Shown here piece after piece: positions 1 to 8,966 of a stretch of DNA of 15,515 bases (within the stretch, counting starts at the first letter, position 1; each line of letters begins with the position of its first letter). The notes below the pieces were generated by a model. That model was not told the origin of the DNA. It saw only the letters and a list, made by a program, of their open reading frames with translations, and did no database searches. The DNA is from Clostridia bacterium (lineage in GTDB: Bacteria > Bacillota > Clostridia > Christensenellales > Borkfalkiaceae), in contig CAAFYG010000076.1 in the NCBI GenBank assembly GCA_900767195.1, positions 1 to 15,515 on the forward strand. The letters are read 5' to 3'. A program made the translations under genes and the position numbers.

Positions 1-309
1 CTCGAAGAAGGGGTATACGATTCTCTCACGCCGTTCGGTAAGAATTTTTGGGATATTTGCACCTCGCAAAATTCTAAAATTTATTATGACAAAAAAGAGC
101 ATCCGTTCAAATCGAACACGAATTATTTCGGCACGTACGAATGGAATTACGGCGCTACCCTCGGCGGCGAAAAAGTTACCGATCCGTTCTTATATTTTCT
201 CAACCATAAAGACGTTTCCGCACAGGAATATATGCAGGGCTTGGCGGCCCGATATTCGGCGGAGTCTTACATAAAGGAATACGAACGTTGGCTTGCCACG
301 CAAAAATAA
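1..309 (+). CDS. C-terminal end of a probable extracellular sugar-binding protein (ABC transporter), partial
   Basis: Frame 1 is open from the first base of the window to a TAA at 307-309, giving 102 residues of a protein whose start lies upstream. The segment is rich in aromatic and polar residues (FGTYEWNYG, DPFLYFLNHKDVSAQEYM) and ends in a helical stretch, GLAARYSAESYIKEYERW. That ending resembles the C-terminal lobe of large solute-binding proteins of sugar ABC importers, where a short 'isaeeyl..laary.e' helix is common. Two sugar permease genes follow directly, and a binding protein is the usual gene in that position. No signal peptide or lipobox can be checked because the N-terminus is missing. 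The coding call is firm. The binding-protein role is inferred mainly from position and could be wrong, for instance if this is another secreted protein. Confidence 0.6.
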   Translation, partial: LEEGVYDSLTPFGKNFWDICTSQNSKIYYDKKEHPFKSNTNYFGTYEWNYGATLGGEKVTDPFLYFLNHKDVSAQEYMQGLAARYSAESYIKEYERWLATQK

Positions 310-369
310 GTCGCGTCAAAGCGTAGTCGCGTGAAATTTATGCCGCGACAACGGTATTCGGAGAAAGTT

Positions 370-1329
370 ATGAATGTACGGTTAGGATCTGCAACGGAAA
401 CGAAAAAAAGCGGTTTTTCGCATAAAAAACGCTCGGAAAAGCTGTTTCTTTCAGCGATTTTTGCGTTTCCGATTATACAATTTATTATATTTTATATATG
501 CGTAAACGTTAATTCTATCTTGCTTGCGTTTAAAACGTACGATAGCGAAAACGCCGTTTATTTTTGGAACGGCTTAGTGAATTTCAGAGAAGTGTTGCAC
601 ATTTTTACGGGAGATTCCGCGCTGTTCGGCACGGTGAAACGCGGCATGATTTTCTACCTTTTTTCCACTTTCGTGGGGATGCCCGTAAATCTGTTTGTGG
701 CTTACCTTTTGTATAAAAAGATCTGGGGCGCGGAGGCGTTCAGAGTGATTTTATTTATTCCGAGCCTCATTTCTTCCGTGGCGATGGTGATCATGTTTCA
801 AAATTTCCTTAACGAGGGCATTACGGACATTATTATTCGCCGCTTCGGCGTAGACGAATACGACGTGCCGCGGTTTTTCACCGATCCCGGCGTAGCGTTT
901 CCCGTGATGATTTTTTATTCGCTTTGGGTAGGCGTCGGAGGCGGAATGATCATCTATATGAGCGCAATGTCGCGTATACCCGTATCGGTGGTAGAATACG
1001 GCAGATTAGAAGGAATCACGCTTTTCCGCGAGTTTGTTTCGGTGATTTTTCCGATGATTTATCCCACGGTCAGCCTGTTTCTCGTTACGGGGCTCACGGG
1101 TCTTTTTATGAGTTCCGGTCCTCTGTATCTTTTCTACGGCGACGGCGCGCCGAGCGAAATGCAAACGCTCGGGTATTATCTGTTTACGCGGGTGATCGGG
1201 GTAAACGCTTCGTTTGAACAATACCCGTTCGCTTCGGCGGTAGGGCTTTCGGTTACTCTCATTACCGCTCCGCTTGTATTGATTGTAAGAAAAGTTCTCG
1301 ATCGGTTTGATCCGAACGTGGAGTTTTGA
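370..1329 (+). CDS. Sugar ABC transporter permease, MalF/UgpA type (CUT1 family)
   Basis: An integral membrane subunit of a carbohydrate ABC importer, 319 residues. After a basic N-terminus (about residues 1-25) come six hydrophobic segments, starting with LFLSAIFAFPIIQFIIFYI. The EAA-type loop that contacts the ATPase is visible as EYGRLEGITLFREFVSVIFP around residues 207-226, with the conserved Glu and Gly. The frame is open from a GTG at 331 and has another ATG at 340, but neither has a ribosome site. The ATG at 370 is preceded by GGAGAAAG (360-367) at good spacing, so I choose it. The MalG-type partner follows at once; its ribosome site overlaps this stop codon. No ATPase gene is in view, which is common for CUT1 importers that share one MsmK-like ATPase. 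The substrate cannot be read from the sequence; context points to an oligosaccharide. Confidence 0.9.
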   Translation: MNVRLGSATETKKSGFSHKKRSEKLFLSAIFAFPIIQFIIFYICVNVNSILLAFKTYDSENAVYFWNGLVNFREVLHIFTGDSALFGTVKRGMIFYLFSTFVGMPVNLFVAYLLYKKIWGAEAFRVILFIPSLISSVAMVIMFQNFLNEGITDIIIRRFGVDEYDVPRFFTDPGVAFPVMIFYSLWVGVGGGMIIYMSAMSRIPVSVVEYGRLEGITLFREFVSVIFPMIYPTVSLFLVTGLTGLFMSSGPLYLFYGDGAPSEMQTLGYYLFTRVIGVNASFEQYPFASAVGLSVTLITAPLVLIVRKVLDRFDPNVEF

Positions 1330-1339
1330 GGTGACGTTT

Positions 1340-2251
1340 ATGCAGAATAAATCAATGGCGAAACGGAAAAAACACGGCGAAGTACGCGGTTACGGCGCGC
1401 TCACTGCGGTAGGGGCAGCGATTTTGCTTGTATACAGTATATCGCTTCTTGTTCCCACCCTGTGGGCAGCGATTACTTCGCTTAAATCGGAAGAAGACTT
1501 TTATTACAATGTTTTCGGCTTGCCCGAAACCTGGCAATGGAAAAATTACGTTACGGCGTTTACGAAAATGAATCTCACGGTAAATCCGAGCGGCACGAAT
1601 CCGCAAAAAATTTACGTGTGGCAAATGTTTTTCAACGGTATTGCGTATGCAGCGGGTTGCACGCTCGCAAGCGTTCTTGTTCCCGCAGTCACGGCGTACG
1701 GCTGCGCAAGATACAAAAGCGTTACGGGCAGCATTTTGTACACCGTTGTTATCGTGGTGATGGTGCTTCCTATCGTGGGCAGCGGACCTTCCGAAATGCA
1801 AGTGGTGCGCAAGCTGGGATTTTATAATAATATGCTTGGTATGTTCGTGATGAAAGCGAACTTTCTCGGCACGAACTTTTTGATATTTTACGCGGCGTTC
1901 AAAGGCGTTTCGCGCGATTACGCCGATGCGGCAAGCATCGACGGAGCCGGACATTTTACCATTATGGTAAATATCATGTTTCCGCTTGTGGTTTCCACGA
2001 TTTGCACGCTGGCTTTGCTTGCGGTGATCGGCTTCTGGAACGACGCGAATACGCCGCTTATGTATATGCCGGACGTTCCGAATCTCGCGCTCGGTCTTTT
2101 CAAATTCAATCAAAAAACGGACGGCGAGCTTGTCAACGTGCCGATGCGCCTTGCGGGGTGTTTCATCATGTTTTTGCCCGTACTCGCGATTTTTATCGCA
2201 TTCAGAAAAAAATTTATGTTAAACGTCAGCGTGGGAGGCTTGAAAGGATGA
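1340..2251 (+). CDS. Sugar ABC transporter permease, MalG/UgpE type (CUT1 family)
   Basis: The second membrane subunit of the same importer, 303 residues. It has a short basic cytoplasmic N-terminus, a first membrane segment (AAILLVYSISLLVPTLWAAI), the typical MalG-like large external loop (about residues 50-90, including GLPETWQWKNYVTAF), and further hydrophobic segments. The EAA loop is YADAASIDGAGHFTIMVNIM (about residues 194-213), matching the family pattern of Asp-Ala-Ala-x-Ile-Asp-Gly-Ala. An in-frame ATG at 1307 lies inside the preceding gene; the ATG at 1340 has GAGGTG at 1328-1333 with 6-nt spacing and is preferred. Its TGA stop overlaps the ATG of the next gene (ATGA, 2248-2251), which suggests translational coupling to the large exported protein. 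It should pair with the upstream permease to form the channel. Confidence 0.9.
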   Translation: MQNKSMAKRKKHGEVRGYGALTAVGAAILLVYSISLLVPTLWAAITSLKSEEDFYYNVFGLPETWQWKNYVTAFTKMNLTVNPSGTNPQKIYVWQMFFNGIAYAAGCTLASVLVPAVTAYGCARYKSVTGSILYTVVIVVMVLPIVGSGPSEMQVVRKLGFYNNMLGMFVMKANFLGTNFLIFYAAFKGVSRDYADAASIDGAGHFTIMVNIMFPLVVSTICTLALLAVIGFWNDANTPLMYMPDVPNLALGLFKFNQKTDGELVNVPMRLAGCFIMFLPVLAIFIAFRKKFMLNVSVGGLKG

Positions 2252-5136
2252 AAAAATCGGTTTTAAACATCTTTGCCGCAGCGGCTTCGTGCTTTCTTTT
2301 AGGCGGCGCGCTCGCGTTTTCTTTCGATGCGTTTCACGGTGCAAAAACGGTTGCCGAACCGATCTCGCCGCAATCGGCGCAAGCTTTGCGGCGCACGGAA
2401 GACTTATTCGCGGCAACGAAAAACGCGGAGATTGCAGCGGATTATCTTGCGCCCGCGCACATCGGCGAATATAAGGGAATTTTTGTTCGGGCGCCCGAAA
2501 ACGGCGCGTCCGTCGTCACGTTGAATCACACGCTCGATCTTCGTATGTTTACGGCAAAAGACGTGCTTTTAGAACTACTGCCCGTCACCACGAAGCCGAT
2601 CGCGAAGCGCAGCGAACTCGAAATTTCTTCTATTACCGTGCGCCTTACCGACGCGGAAAACCCCGACGTGTTTGCGGAAATGAACGTGCAATGTAATCCG
2701 GACGCGCAATATCCCTATCAAAGCTATGCCAAAGCCCGCGGCGATACGCAGGTGCTCAGCGGCTGGAACTACGATCGCGGCAAAGAAGAGGTTTTTTCCG
2801 GCGGCGATTACGGCAGGGGCGTATACGCGAATTTTTACGGCAGAGCGCGGGAAAACGTTTCGTTGACAACGGATATCCGCCCTGTTTCGTTGTCTTACGA
2901 TTACGAATCGGCGCAAATTCACGCCAACGTCACCGACGAATGGCGGGGTACGCTTGTGGCCGATCTGAAAAATTCCGAATCGATGAAAGGGGAATGGGGC
3001 GGTTTTCAAAGCGGCAAAGTCATTCTCACCGTTACGGCGGAATCGGAAAATTACAACAACAGAAACTCCGGATTTATGATTTTGAATTTTGCCGGAATCG
3101 GTTTGTCGGAGCAGATTCCGCCCGATTCCGAACAGCCGTTTTTCCGGGTGGATACGCGTGGGTATAGCCAAAGCGACCTGCCGCAAGCGGAGCCGTTCGT
3201 GCCTTATCCTGTGTTTCCGTGTGTCTCGTTCGATAAATTCGACGGCGCGCTCGGTATTGCTTCCGCCGAAAAAACGGTGGAAACGCGGGTGTACTTTGCC
3301 GGTACGCCCGATATTGCGGAGCCGATAGAAGAGGGATATTTTGTGCCGCGACAGACGGGCGCATACGTCATAGAATACCGCGCGGCGGATTTTTCGGGAA
3401 ACGCGGCGGAAAAGAAGTTATTTGTTTATTGCGGCGATATTTCTCGAATATCTTATGAATTTTCTTCGCCGTTGCCGCAAACGATCGCGGTAGGCGAAAA
3501 ATATTCTTTGCCCGAGGGGAGAGCTGCGGGCGTTTGCGGAGAGTATTCCGCCGCCGTCGTTGTGCGCGAATATGCCTCGGGAGAAGAATTTCTTCCGGAA
3601 AACGGCGCGTTTGTACCGTTAAAAGCGGGCATGTATCTCGTATGCGTGCGCGTAGAAGATTTTCTCGGCAGAACGGCGGAATTTTCTTATCCGTTGCAGG
3701 CAAAGGCTCAAAAAACACCGGTACTCGTCAGCGCGCCCTCCTTGCCGCGCGCATTGATCGCGGGCAAAGAAGTTTCTTTCCCCGATTTCGAAGCATACGA
3801 TTATTATTCGCTTGCAGGCAGGCGCATACCGGCCGAAAAATATTATGAAGTCCGCAGTCTTGGCGGCGCATTGCTTAAAAAAGTCGCTCCGGGAGAACTT
3901 TTTTCTCCCGAATTATCTTGGGGAAAAGAAATAATCGTAAGTTATGCGGCAAAAAGTCTTGCGCATAAAGAAAAAGCGGAAGGCTCGATAAAAATGAATT
4001 TGATCGACCGTAACGAGTCTGTAAATTTTTCCGATTATTTTCCGGCGGAAAATATCTTACGCACGGCAGGTAACGTTTCGGAAGAATCCTGCATCGCGTT
4101 TTATTTTGCAACAGACGAAGCTAAAATTGCGTATTCTCAACCGTTGCCGCTGAAAGGGATAAACGTTTCTTTCCGCGTTCCCGCGGAGGCCGCGGCATAC
4201 GATCAGATATACGTCACGCTGACCGATTATGAAAAAGCAGACCGCGCCGTTACGCTCGGCATAAAAAAATCGTCGAAAAAAACTACTTGCGATTTTTATA
4301 TCAACGGAGAAAAAACAGCTGAAATTTTCGGTAACTTTGCCGATACTCTGCTTGAAGATTTTTGTATAAAAATCAACGCGTTATATGAAATTTCCGATGC
4401 GCGCGGCAACGTTCTCGGCAAAATTTCGAATTATGCTTCCGGCGAATCGTTCGGCGGTTTCAATTTAAATCTTTGTTATCTTTCCTTTTCGTTCGGCGGC
4501 GTAGTCGGCGAATCGGCGCTTCAAATTACGCAAATTCAAAGTCAGAATTTCGACGCGGAACTTTCCGATGATTATATCGGACCGGAACTGCTTCTTTCTT
4601 CGGCGTTTCAAAGCGAACAACTCGCGGGCAAAGTAATCGTCCCCGGCGCGATCGGCGTCGACGTGTTATACGGCGTTGTTTCGACGGAGGCGGAAATTTG
4701 CCGCGCCGATACGGGAGAACGCGTGTTTTTCGGGAAAGTAGGCGCGCAAGGCATCGGTGTGCCTATTGTAAAATCCGGCAAATACACGGTGACGTACCGC
4801 ACAAGCGACGATCGCGGAAATTATTCTTCCGCTGATTACGCGTTAAACGTGTACGACGTTTCTCCGTTGAAAATCGTGCTGTCGGGCGAGGTGCAAACCC
4901 GTGCGAATCAAGGCGATACGGTTTCTCTGCCGGAATACGCGCTAAGCGGGAAAAGCGGCGATGTGTCTGCGATCGTGTATGTAATTTGTCCGCGCGGCGG
5001 GCTTATCGACGTAAGCGAATCTATGCGGTTTTCGGCGGAGCAAAAGGGAATATACAAGGTATATTATTATGCCGTGCGCGAGAGGGAAAACAGCTACGCG
5101 TACGCCTTAAACGAATACGAGATTACGGTGGAATAG
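2248..5136 (+). CDS. Large exported protein with Ig-like and jelly-roll-type modules, no visible catalytic domain
   Basis: A 962-residue protein I do not recognise as a named family. It begins with a signal peptide (MKKS, then a hydrophobic run to about residue 24) with no lipobox. Residues about 70-330 and 590-790 look like beta-sandwich or laminin-G-like binding modules (alternating hydrophobic strands, many Tyr/Phe). At least four Ig-like repeats can be picked out by the strand pattern ending 'aG.Y.v.yra.D..Gn': about residues 352-395 (TGAYVIEYRAADFSGN), 410-486 (AGMYLVCVRVEDFLGR), 798-871 (SGKYTVTYRTSDDRGN) and 872-962 (KGIYKVYYYAVRER). No glycosidase motif, sortase motif or C-terminal membrane anchor is visible. 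The start is set by the ATGA overlap with the permease gene and a GGGAGG at 2233-2238. The open frame continues upstream to 2002, but that part lies within the permease gene. A role in binding a glycan at the cell surface is inferred from architecture and operon position. Confidence 0.8.
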   Translation: MKKSVLNIFAAAASCFLLGGALAFSFDAFHGAKTVAEPISPQSAQALRRTEDLFAATKNAEIAADYLAPAHIGEYKGIFVRAPENGASVVTLNHTLDLRMFTAKDVLLELLPVTTKPIAKRSELEISSITVRLTDAENPDVFAEMNVQCNPDAQYPYQSYAKARGDTQVLSGWNYDRGKEEVFSGGDYGRGVYANFYGRARENVSLTTDIRPVSLSYDYESAQIHANVTDEWRGTLVADLKNSESMKGEWGGFQSGKVILTVTAESENYNNRNSGFMILNFAGIGLSEQIPPDSEQPFFRVDTRGYSQSDLPQAEPFVPYPVFPCVSFDKFDGALGIASAEKTVETRVYFAGTPDIAEPIEEGYFVPRQTGAYVIEYRAADFSGNAAEKKLFVYCGDISRISYEFSSPLPQTIAVGEKYSLPEGRAAGVCGEYSAAVVVREYASGEEFLPENGAFVPLKAGMYLVCVRVEDFLGRTAEFSYPLQAKAQKTPVLVSAPSLPRALIAGKEVSFPDFEAYDYYSLAGRRIPAEKYYEVRSLGGALLKKVAPGELFSPELSWGKEIIVSYAAKSLAHKEKAEGSIKMNLIDRNESVNFSDYFPAENILRTAGNVSEESCIAFYFATDEAKIAYSQPLPLKGINVSFRVPAEAAAYDQIYVTLTDYEKADRAVTLGIKKSSKKTTCDFYINGEKTAEIFGNFADTLLEDFCIKINALYEISDARGNVLGKISNYASGESFGGFNLNLCYLSFSFGGVVGESALQITQIQSQNFDAELSDDYIGPELLLSSAFQSEQLAGKVIVPGAIGVDVLYGVVSTEAEICRADTGERVFFGKVGAQGIGVPIVKSGKYTVTYRTSDDRGNYSSADYALNVYDVSPLKIVLSGEVQTRANQGDTVSLPEYALSGKSGDVSAIVYVICPRGGLIDVSESMRFSAEQKGIYKVYYYAVRERENSYAYALNEYEITVE

Positions 5137-5140
5137 AACT

Positions 5141-7096
5141 ATGAAAAACAAACGGTTGCGCTCGGTTTTAATCGCCGCCTTGGCGGGAATCACGGTGTTT
5201 GTAAGCGCATGCGGCAAAAAAAATCCGTCCGGAGAAAACGGCGGCGTGCGTGCGGAATACACCGACTTCGATTTCGTGAAAGACGGAAAAACCGATTATA
5301 AAATTTTGCTTTCCGCTTCTCCTACGGAAACGGAGCGGTACGCGGCGGGCGAGCTTTCCGAATTTATCGGAATCGCCACCGGCGCGCGGATACAAACCGT
5401 TTCCGAAACAGGCTCGGAAACTAATTACGGCAAATATCTTTCGGTCGGCGACACGGCGTTTTCGCGCACGTACGGTATCGACGCGACGGGGTTGAAAAGC
5501 GACGGTTTTAAAATTTCGCTTACCGGCAACAGCGTGGCGATTGCGGGGGCGGGCGAAAGCGGCAAATTATATGCGGCGTACGATTTTTTGGAAGAGCAAT
5601 TCGGCTTCGAAGTCTACGCGGCGGACGAAACGTATATCGAAAGCACCGAAAACGCAAAATTGAAAAATTTCGACGTAACAGAAGAACCGGACTTCGAGGG
5701 GCGCGACGTAGACGACGTTTCCTATCGTTACGGTAACGCTACGTTTGCGGCGCGTAAACGTTTGCGAGGCGTAAATACTTCGTTTTCGGCAGCGCAGGGC
5801 GAAGGCAGCGTATGGTCGCCTACATTGTTTTGTCACTCCACGCACATTCTGTTGCGCCCCGCCTTGTATATGAGCGAGCACAGAGATTGGTTCAGCACCA
5901 ACGGTCTGGATATCTGTTACGGCACGGGCATAGAAGATAGCGAAAGCGGTGCGGCGATGCGCGCCGCGCTTACGGAAAATTTAAAGCGGTATATCGAAAT
6001 CGCGCCGACGGCGAAATACTTTATGATCGGATTGGAAGACAACAGCGGCTCGTGCTCTTGCGATAAATGCGCGGCGGCAAACGAGAAGTACGGCGGAGAG
6101 TACGCAAGAATGAGCGGCACGATGCTCGTTTTCGTAAATAAAATCGCACGCGAAATCAAATCTTGGCTCGAAAATACTTATCCCGCCCGCGCGGAGCAAG
6201 TAAAAATCGGAATGTTTGCCTATCAAGATTCAGAGCAACCTCCCGTCACGTTGAATCGCGAAACGGGCGAATATGCGTTTTCTCCCGAGGTAAAGCCCGA
6301 AGAAAACGTGTTTATCCGCCTTGCGCCGCTTTCTTCCGTATACTCAAAATCGCTGTTCGACGAAACGGCGAATAGAAACATACGCGAAACGATTCTCGGC
6401 TGGTCGGCAATGGGTGCGAAACTTTCCGTCTGGTCGTATAATTGCCCGTTCGGTGCATACCTGTACCCGTTCTACGGCTGGCACGTGTTTCAGGGAAATT
6501 ACAGAATCTTCAAACAAATCGGCGTCACGGATATTCTCGATCAAGGTCCTCGGGAAAGCAGCGTTTTGCCGTTTCAAGCCCTTCGCGATTATCTTCTCGC
6601 CGAGCTGATGTGGGACTCTGAGCAAGACTGCAATGCGTTGATTGCCGCGTTTATGCAAAACTATTTCAAAGCCGCCGCGCCGTATATGCTCGAATATTTC
6701 AATCTGATCAACGCGAATTACGCATTGGCGGAAAAAACGCAGGGGTACTTGCAATACGTGGGCGCATGGGAATCACGCGATCACGCGTTGGCGAAATATT
6801 ATCCCAAATCTTATTTAAACCGCTGCTTAGAACTTTTTGAAAAGGCATATGCGGCAATCGACGGTATGCCCGAGAGCGCGGAAAAAGAAAAAACGTTCAG
6901 GCGCGTACAGAAAGAAGAGCTTTCCCCGCGCTATATCGAACTCGATCAATATCTTTCGTATTATGATGAAGAAACGGCTCGCACGAAACTCTCCGTGTTT
7001 GAAACCGACGCTTCGAAGCTCGGATTGAGCTACTACGCGGAGGGCGCGTTGATTTCTTCGAAATACGCGCAGTGGAAGAATCTTTTAAATGAATAA
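5141..7096 (+). CDS. DUF4838-domain lipoprotein, putative glycoside-hydrolase-like protein
   Basis: A 651-residue exported lipoprotein. The signal peptide ends in a lipobox VSAC with the lipidated cysteine at residue 24, followed by a polar Gly/Ser/Asn linker. Residues about 45-165 resemble the alpha-glucuronidase-like N-terminal module, with KLYAAYDFLEEQFGFEVYAA near 141-160. The DUF4838 core follows: PDFEGRDVDD, HRDWFSTNG, FMIGLED, then a C-x-C-x2-C cluster (Cys305, Cys307, Cys310), FVNKIAREIKSW and FAYQDSEQPPV. DUF4838 proteins are predicted TIM-barrel relatives of glycoside hydrolases; I know of no firmly assigned reaction. With hexuronate genes nearby, a role in releasing or handling uronic-acid-decorated glycans is inference. 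The gene starts 4 nt after the preceding stop, with a GGTGGA-like ribosome site at 5126-5131. It is clearly paralogous to the next gene. Confidence 0.85.
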   Translation: MKNKRLRSVLIAALAGITVFVSACGKKNPSGENGGVRAEYTDFDFVKDGKTDYKILLSASPTETERYAAGELSEFIGIATGARIQTVSETGSETNYGKYLSVGDTAFSRTYGIDATGLKSDGFKISLTGNSVAIAGAGESGKLYAAYDFLEEQFGFEVYAADETYIESTENAKLKNFDVTEEPDFEGRDVDDVSYRYGNATFAARKRLRGVNTSFSAAQGEGSVWSPTLFCHSTHILLRPALYMSEHRDWFSTNGLDICYGTGIEDSESGAAMRAALTENLKRYIEIAPTAKYFMIGLEDNSGSCSCDKCAAANEKYGGEYARMSGTMLVFVNKIAREIKSWLENTYPARAEQVKIGMFAYQDSEQPPVTLNRETGEYAFSPEVKPEENVFIRLAPLSSVYSKSLFDETANRNIRETILGWSAMGAKLSVWSYNCPFGAYLYPFYGWHVFQGNYRIFKQIGVTDILDQGPRESSVLPFQALRDYLLAELMWDSEQDCNALIAAFMQNYFKAAAPYMLEYFNLINANYALAEKTQGYLQYVGAWESRDHALAKYYPKSYLNRCLELFEKAYAAIDGMPESAEKEKTFRRVQKEELSPRYIELDQYLSYYDEETARTKLSVFETDASKLGLSYYAEGALISSKYAQWKNLLNE

Positions 7097-8966
7097 AAAT
7101 AAAAAAATGAAAGAAAGAAAAAAAATAACGGTTAATAATTGTATGGTTTTGTTGCCGCACACGCCTACAAAAAGCGAGAAGTTTGCGGCAAAGGAGCTTG
7201 CCTTATTTTATACGCAGGCTACGGGCAAACAAATCTCCGTAGTAAGGGAACAAACGGAAGAATATGCCGGGGCGAAGCGTTCGGGGGCGTATTTTTTATC
7301 CGTAGGCAATACCGATGCGTTTAAAAAAAGCGGCGTTTCCATGCCCCGCGTGATGCTCGATACAGACGGCGTGCGTGTGGTTGTCAACGAATCGGGCGCG
7401 TTTCTCAATTCGTATTCGGAAAGCGGCAAAATTTACGCGGTGTACGAGTTTTTGTCGGCGGAATACGGGTTTGACGTCTACGCCGAAGACGAAATTTTCA
7501 TCGAACATTCTAACGGCGAAACGCTGAAAACGGCGGACATTACGGATATTCCCGATTTCGACGGGCGCGACGTGCACAATTATACGCTTTTCAATAACGC
7601 TTTGTTGTCGCTTCGCATGCGTTCGAACGGCGTGCGAGTGCCGTTTCCGGAAGAAGCGGGCGAGGGTAGCGCATGGTCTAAAAAGTATTGGTGCCATACC
7701 ACGTTTATGTTTTTGCCGCCCGAACGTTATGCAGAGAAACACCCCGCATGGTATTCGGCAAATAAAAAACAACTGTGTTTCGGTACTGCGATCGGAAACG
7801 ACGCAGAAGGGAAGGAAATGCGCGAAACGTTTCTCGAAAATCTCAAAGCGGCAATCGAAAAAGAGAAACACGCCCGCTATTTTATGATCGGACAAGAGGA
7901 CGTGGCATATAGTTGCGATTGTCCGAAATGTCGTACGGCAAACGAGAAGTATGGCGGAGAAAAGCATGCCGCATGCGGTACGCTTCTGGTTTTTGTGAAT
8001 TATTTGGCGCGCAAGGTAAAAAAATGGCTGAAACATAACGCACCGAACCGCGCGGAAGCGGTAAAACTCGTGATTTTTGCGTATCAAAAAACGCAGCAGC
8101 CGCCCGTTACCTACAACGTTGCAACAAAAACATACGAATGCCACAAAGCGGTGAAACCCGAAAATAACGTAATGGTGCGGTTTGCTCCGCTTGCAAGCGT
8201 GTATTCAAAGGATTTTTTAAACGAGGAATACAACGAATCTTCGCGCACATCTTTGCTCGGCTGGTCGGGTATCGGCGCAAAGCTTTCAATCTGGGAATAC
8301 GGAGCGTGCTTCGGCGGATATTTATATCCGCAGTACAGTCGGCATGTCTGGCAAAAAAATTGTGCGATTTTTAAAAGTTGCGGCGTAAAAGACGTTTTGA
8401 TGCAAGGGGCGGCGGATACGGCGGGACTGCCGTTCATGTCGCTGCAAAGTTATGTTTTTTCGCACTTGTTATGGAAGGCGGATTCCGACGTCTCCGCATT
8501 GACAGATGATTTTACGGAGCATTATTTTAAAGCCGCGGCAAAAGAAATGAAAAAATATTTAGAGCTTGTGGAAGCGAATTTTAAAATCATGGAACTCACG
8601 AAAGGGTATCTGGCGTATGCGGGCGGATGGGAAACGCGAGATAACGCGTTAATGAAATTTTATCCGAAAGAGATTCTCGAAAGCGAGCTTGAAATCATCG
8701 CGCGGGCGAAGCACGAAGCAAAAAAAATCGCCGATCGCAAAGACCGCGCCAAGGTTTTGAGGAGAATACGGATTGAAGAACTCTCACCTCGTTTCATTTT
8801 GCTCGATCATTACAGAAAGCGCTACGAAAAATCGGAACAACTCGCCATGATCGAATCGTTCGCCGCCGACGCGAAAGAGCTCGGTTTAAAGTCGTGCCGC
8901 GAGGGCGTTTCCGTCGAAAAGAAAACGGAAGCGTGGCGAAACGAGCTCAGTTATTCGGCGATTTGA
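7089..8966 (+). CDS. DUF4838-domain protein without signal peptide, paralogue of the upstream lipoprotein
   Basis: A 625-residue protein with the same two-part architecture as its neighbour: an alpha-glucuronidase-like N-terminal module (KIYAVYEFLSAEYGFDVYAE) and a DUF4838 core. The core has PDFDGRDVHN, HPAWYSANKKQ, FMIGQED, a C-x-C-x2-C cluster (Cys276, Cys278, Cys281), the shared TANEKYGGE, and FAYQKTQQPPVTYN. In the block from FMIG to KYGGE, 19 of 27 positions are identical to the paralogue, and similarity continues to the C-terminus. The N-terminus is Lys-rich (MNKNKKMKERKK) and has no hydrophobic segment, so the protein is probably cytoplasmic. The ATG at 7089 overlaps the end of the previous gene by 8 nt and has GGAAGA at 7074-7079; the in-frame ATG at 7107 has no ribosome site. 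It probably arose by tandem duplication and may act on the imported product while the lipoprotein acts outside. That division of labour is inferred. Confidence 0.85.
   Translation: MNKNKKMKERKKITVNNCMVLLPHTPTKSEKFAAKELALFYTQATGKQISVVREQTEEYAGAKRSGAYFLSVGNTDAFKKSGVSMPRVMLDTDGVRVVVNESGAFLNSYSESGKIYAVYEFLSAEYGFDVYAEDEIFIEHSNGETLKTADITDIPDFDGRDVHNYTLFNNALLSLRMRSNGVRVPFPEEAGEGSAWSKKYWCHTTFMFLPPERYAEKHPAWYSANKKQLCFGTAIGNDAEGKEMRETFLENLKAAIEKEKHARYFMIGQEDVAYSCDCPKCRTANEKYGGEKHAACGTLLVFVNYLARKVKKWLKHNAPNRAEAVKLVIFAYQKTQQPPVTYNVATKTYECHKAVKPENNVMVRFAPLASVYSKDFLNEEYNESSRTSLLGWSGIGAKLSIWEYGACFGGYLYPQYSRHVWQKNCAIFKSCGVKDVLMQGAADTAGLPFMSLQSYVFSHLLWKADSDVSALTDDFTEHYFKAAAKEMKKYLELVEANFKIMELTKGYLAYAGGWETRDNALMKFYPKEILESELEIIARAKHEAKKIADRKDRAKVLRRIRIEELSPRFILLDHYRKRYEKSEQLAMIESFAADAKELGLKSCREGVSVEKKTEAWRNELSYSAI

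Noticed and set aside
1352..2113. A 253-codon open frame on the minus strand
   Set aside because: It lies inside the MalG-like permease gene, and its His/Arg-rich translation is the antisense of hydrophobic codons.
2002..2247. An upstream extension of the large Ig-like protein's reading frame
   Set aside because: This part overlaps the permease gene. The ATG at 2248 starts a clear signal peptide with GGGAGG upstream, so the extension is chance.
7296..8144. A 282-codon open frame on the minus strand
   Set aside because: It lies wholly inside the second DUF4838 gene. Its translation is rich in Arg, Cys, Phe and His with no domain pattern and no ribosome site; it mirrors the codon bias of the real gene.
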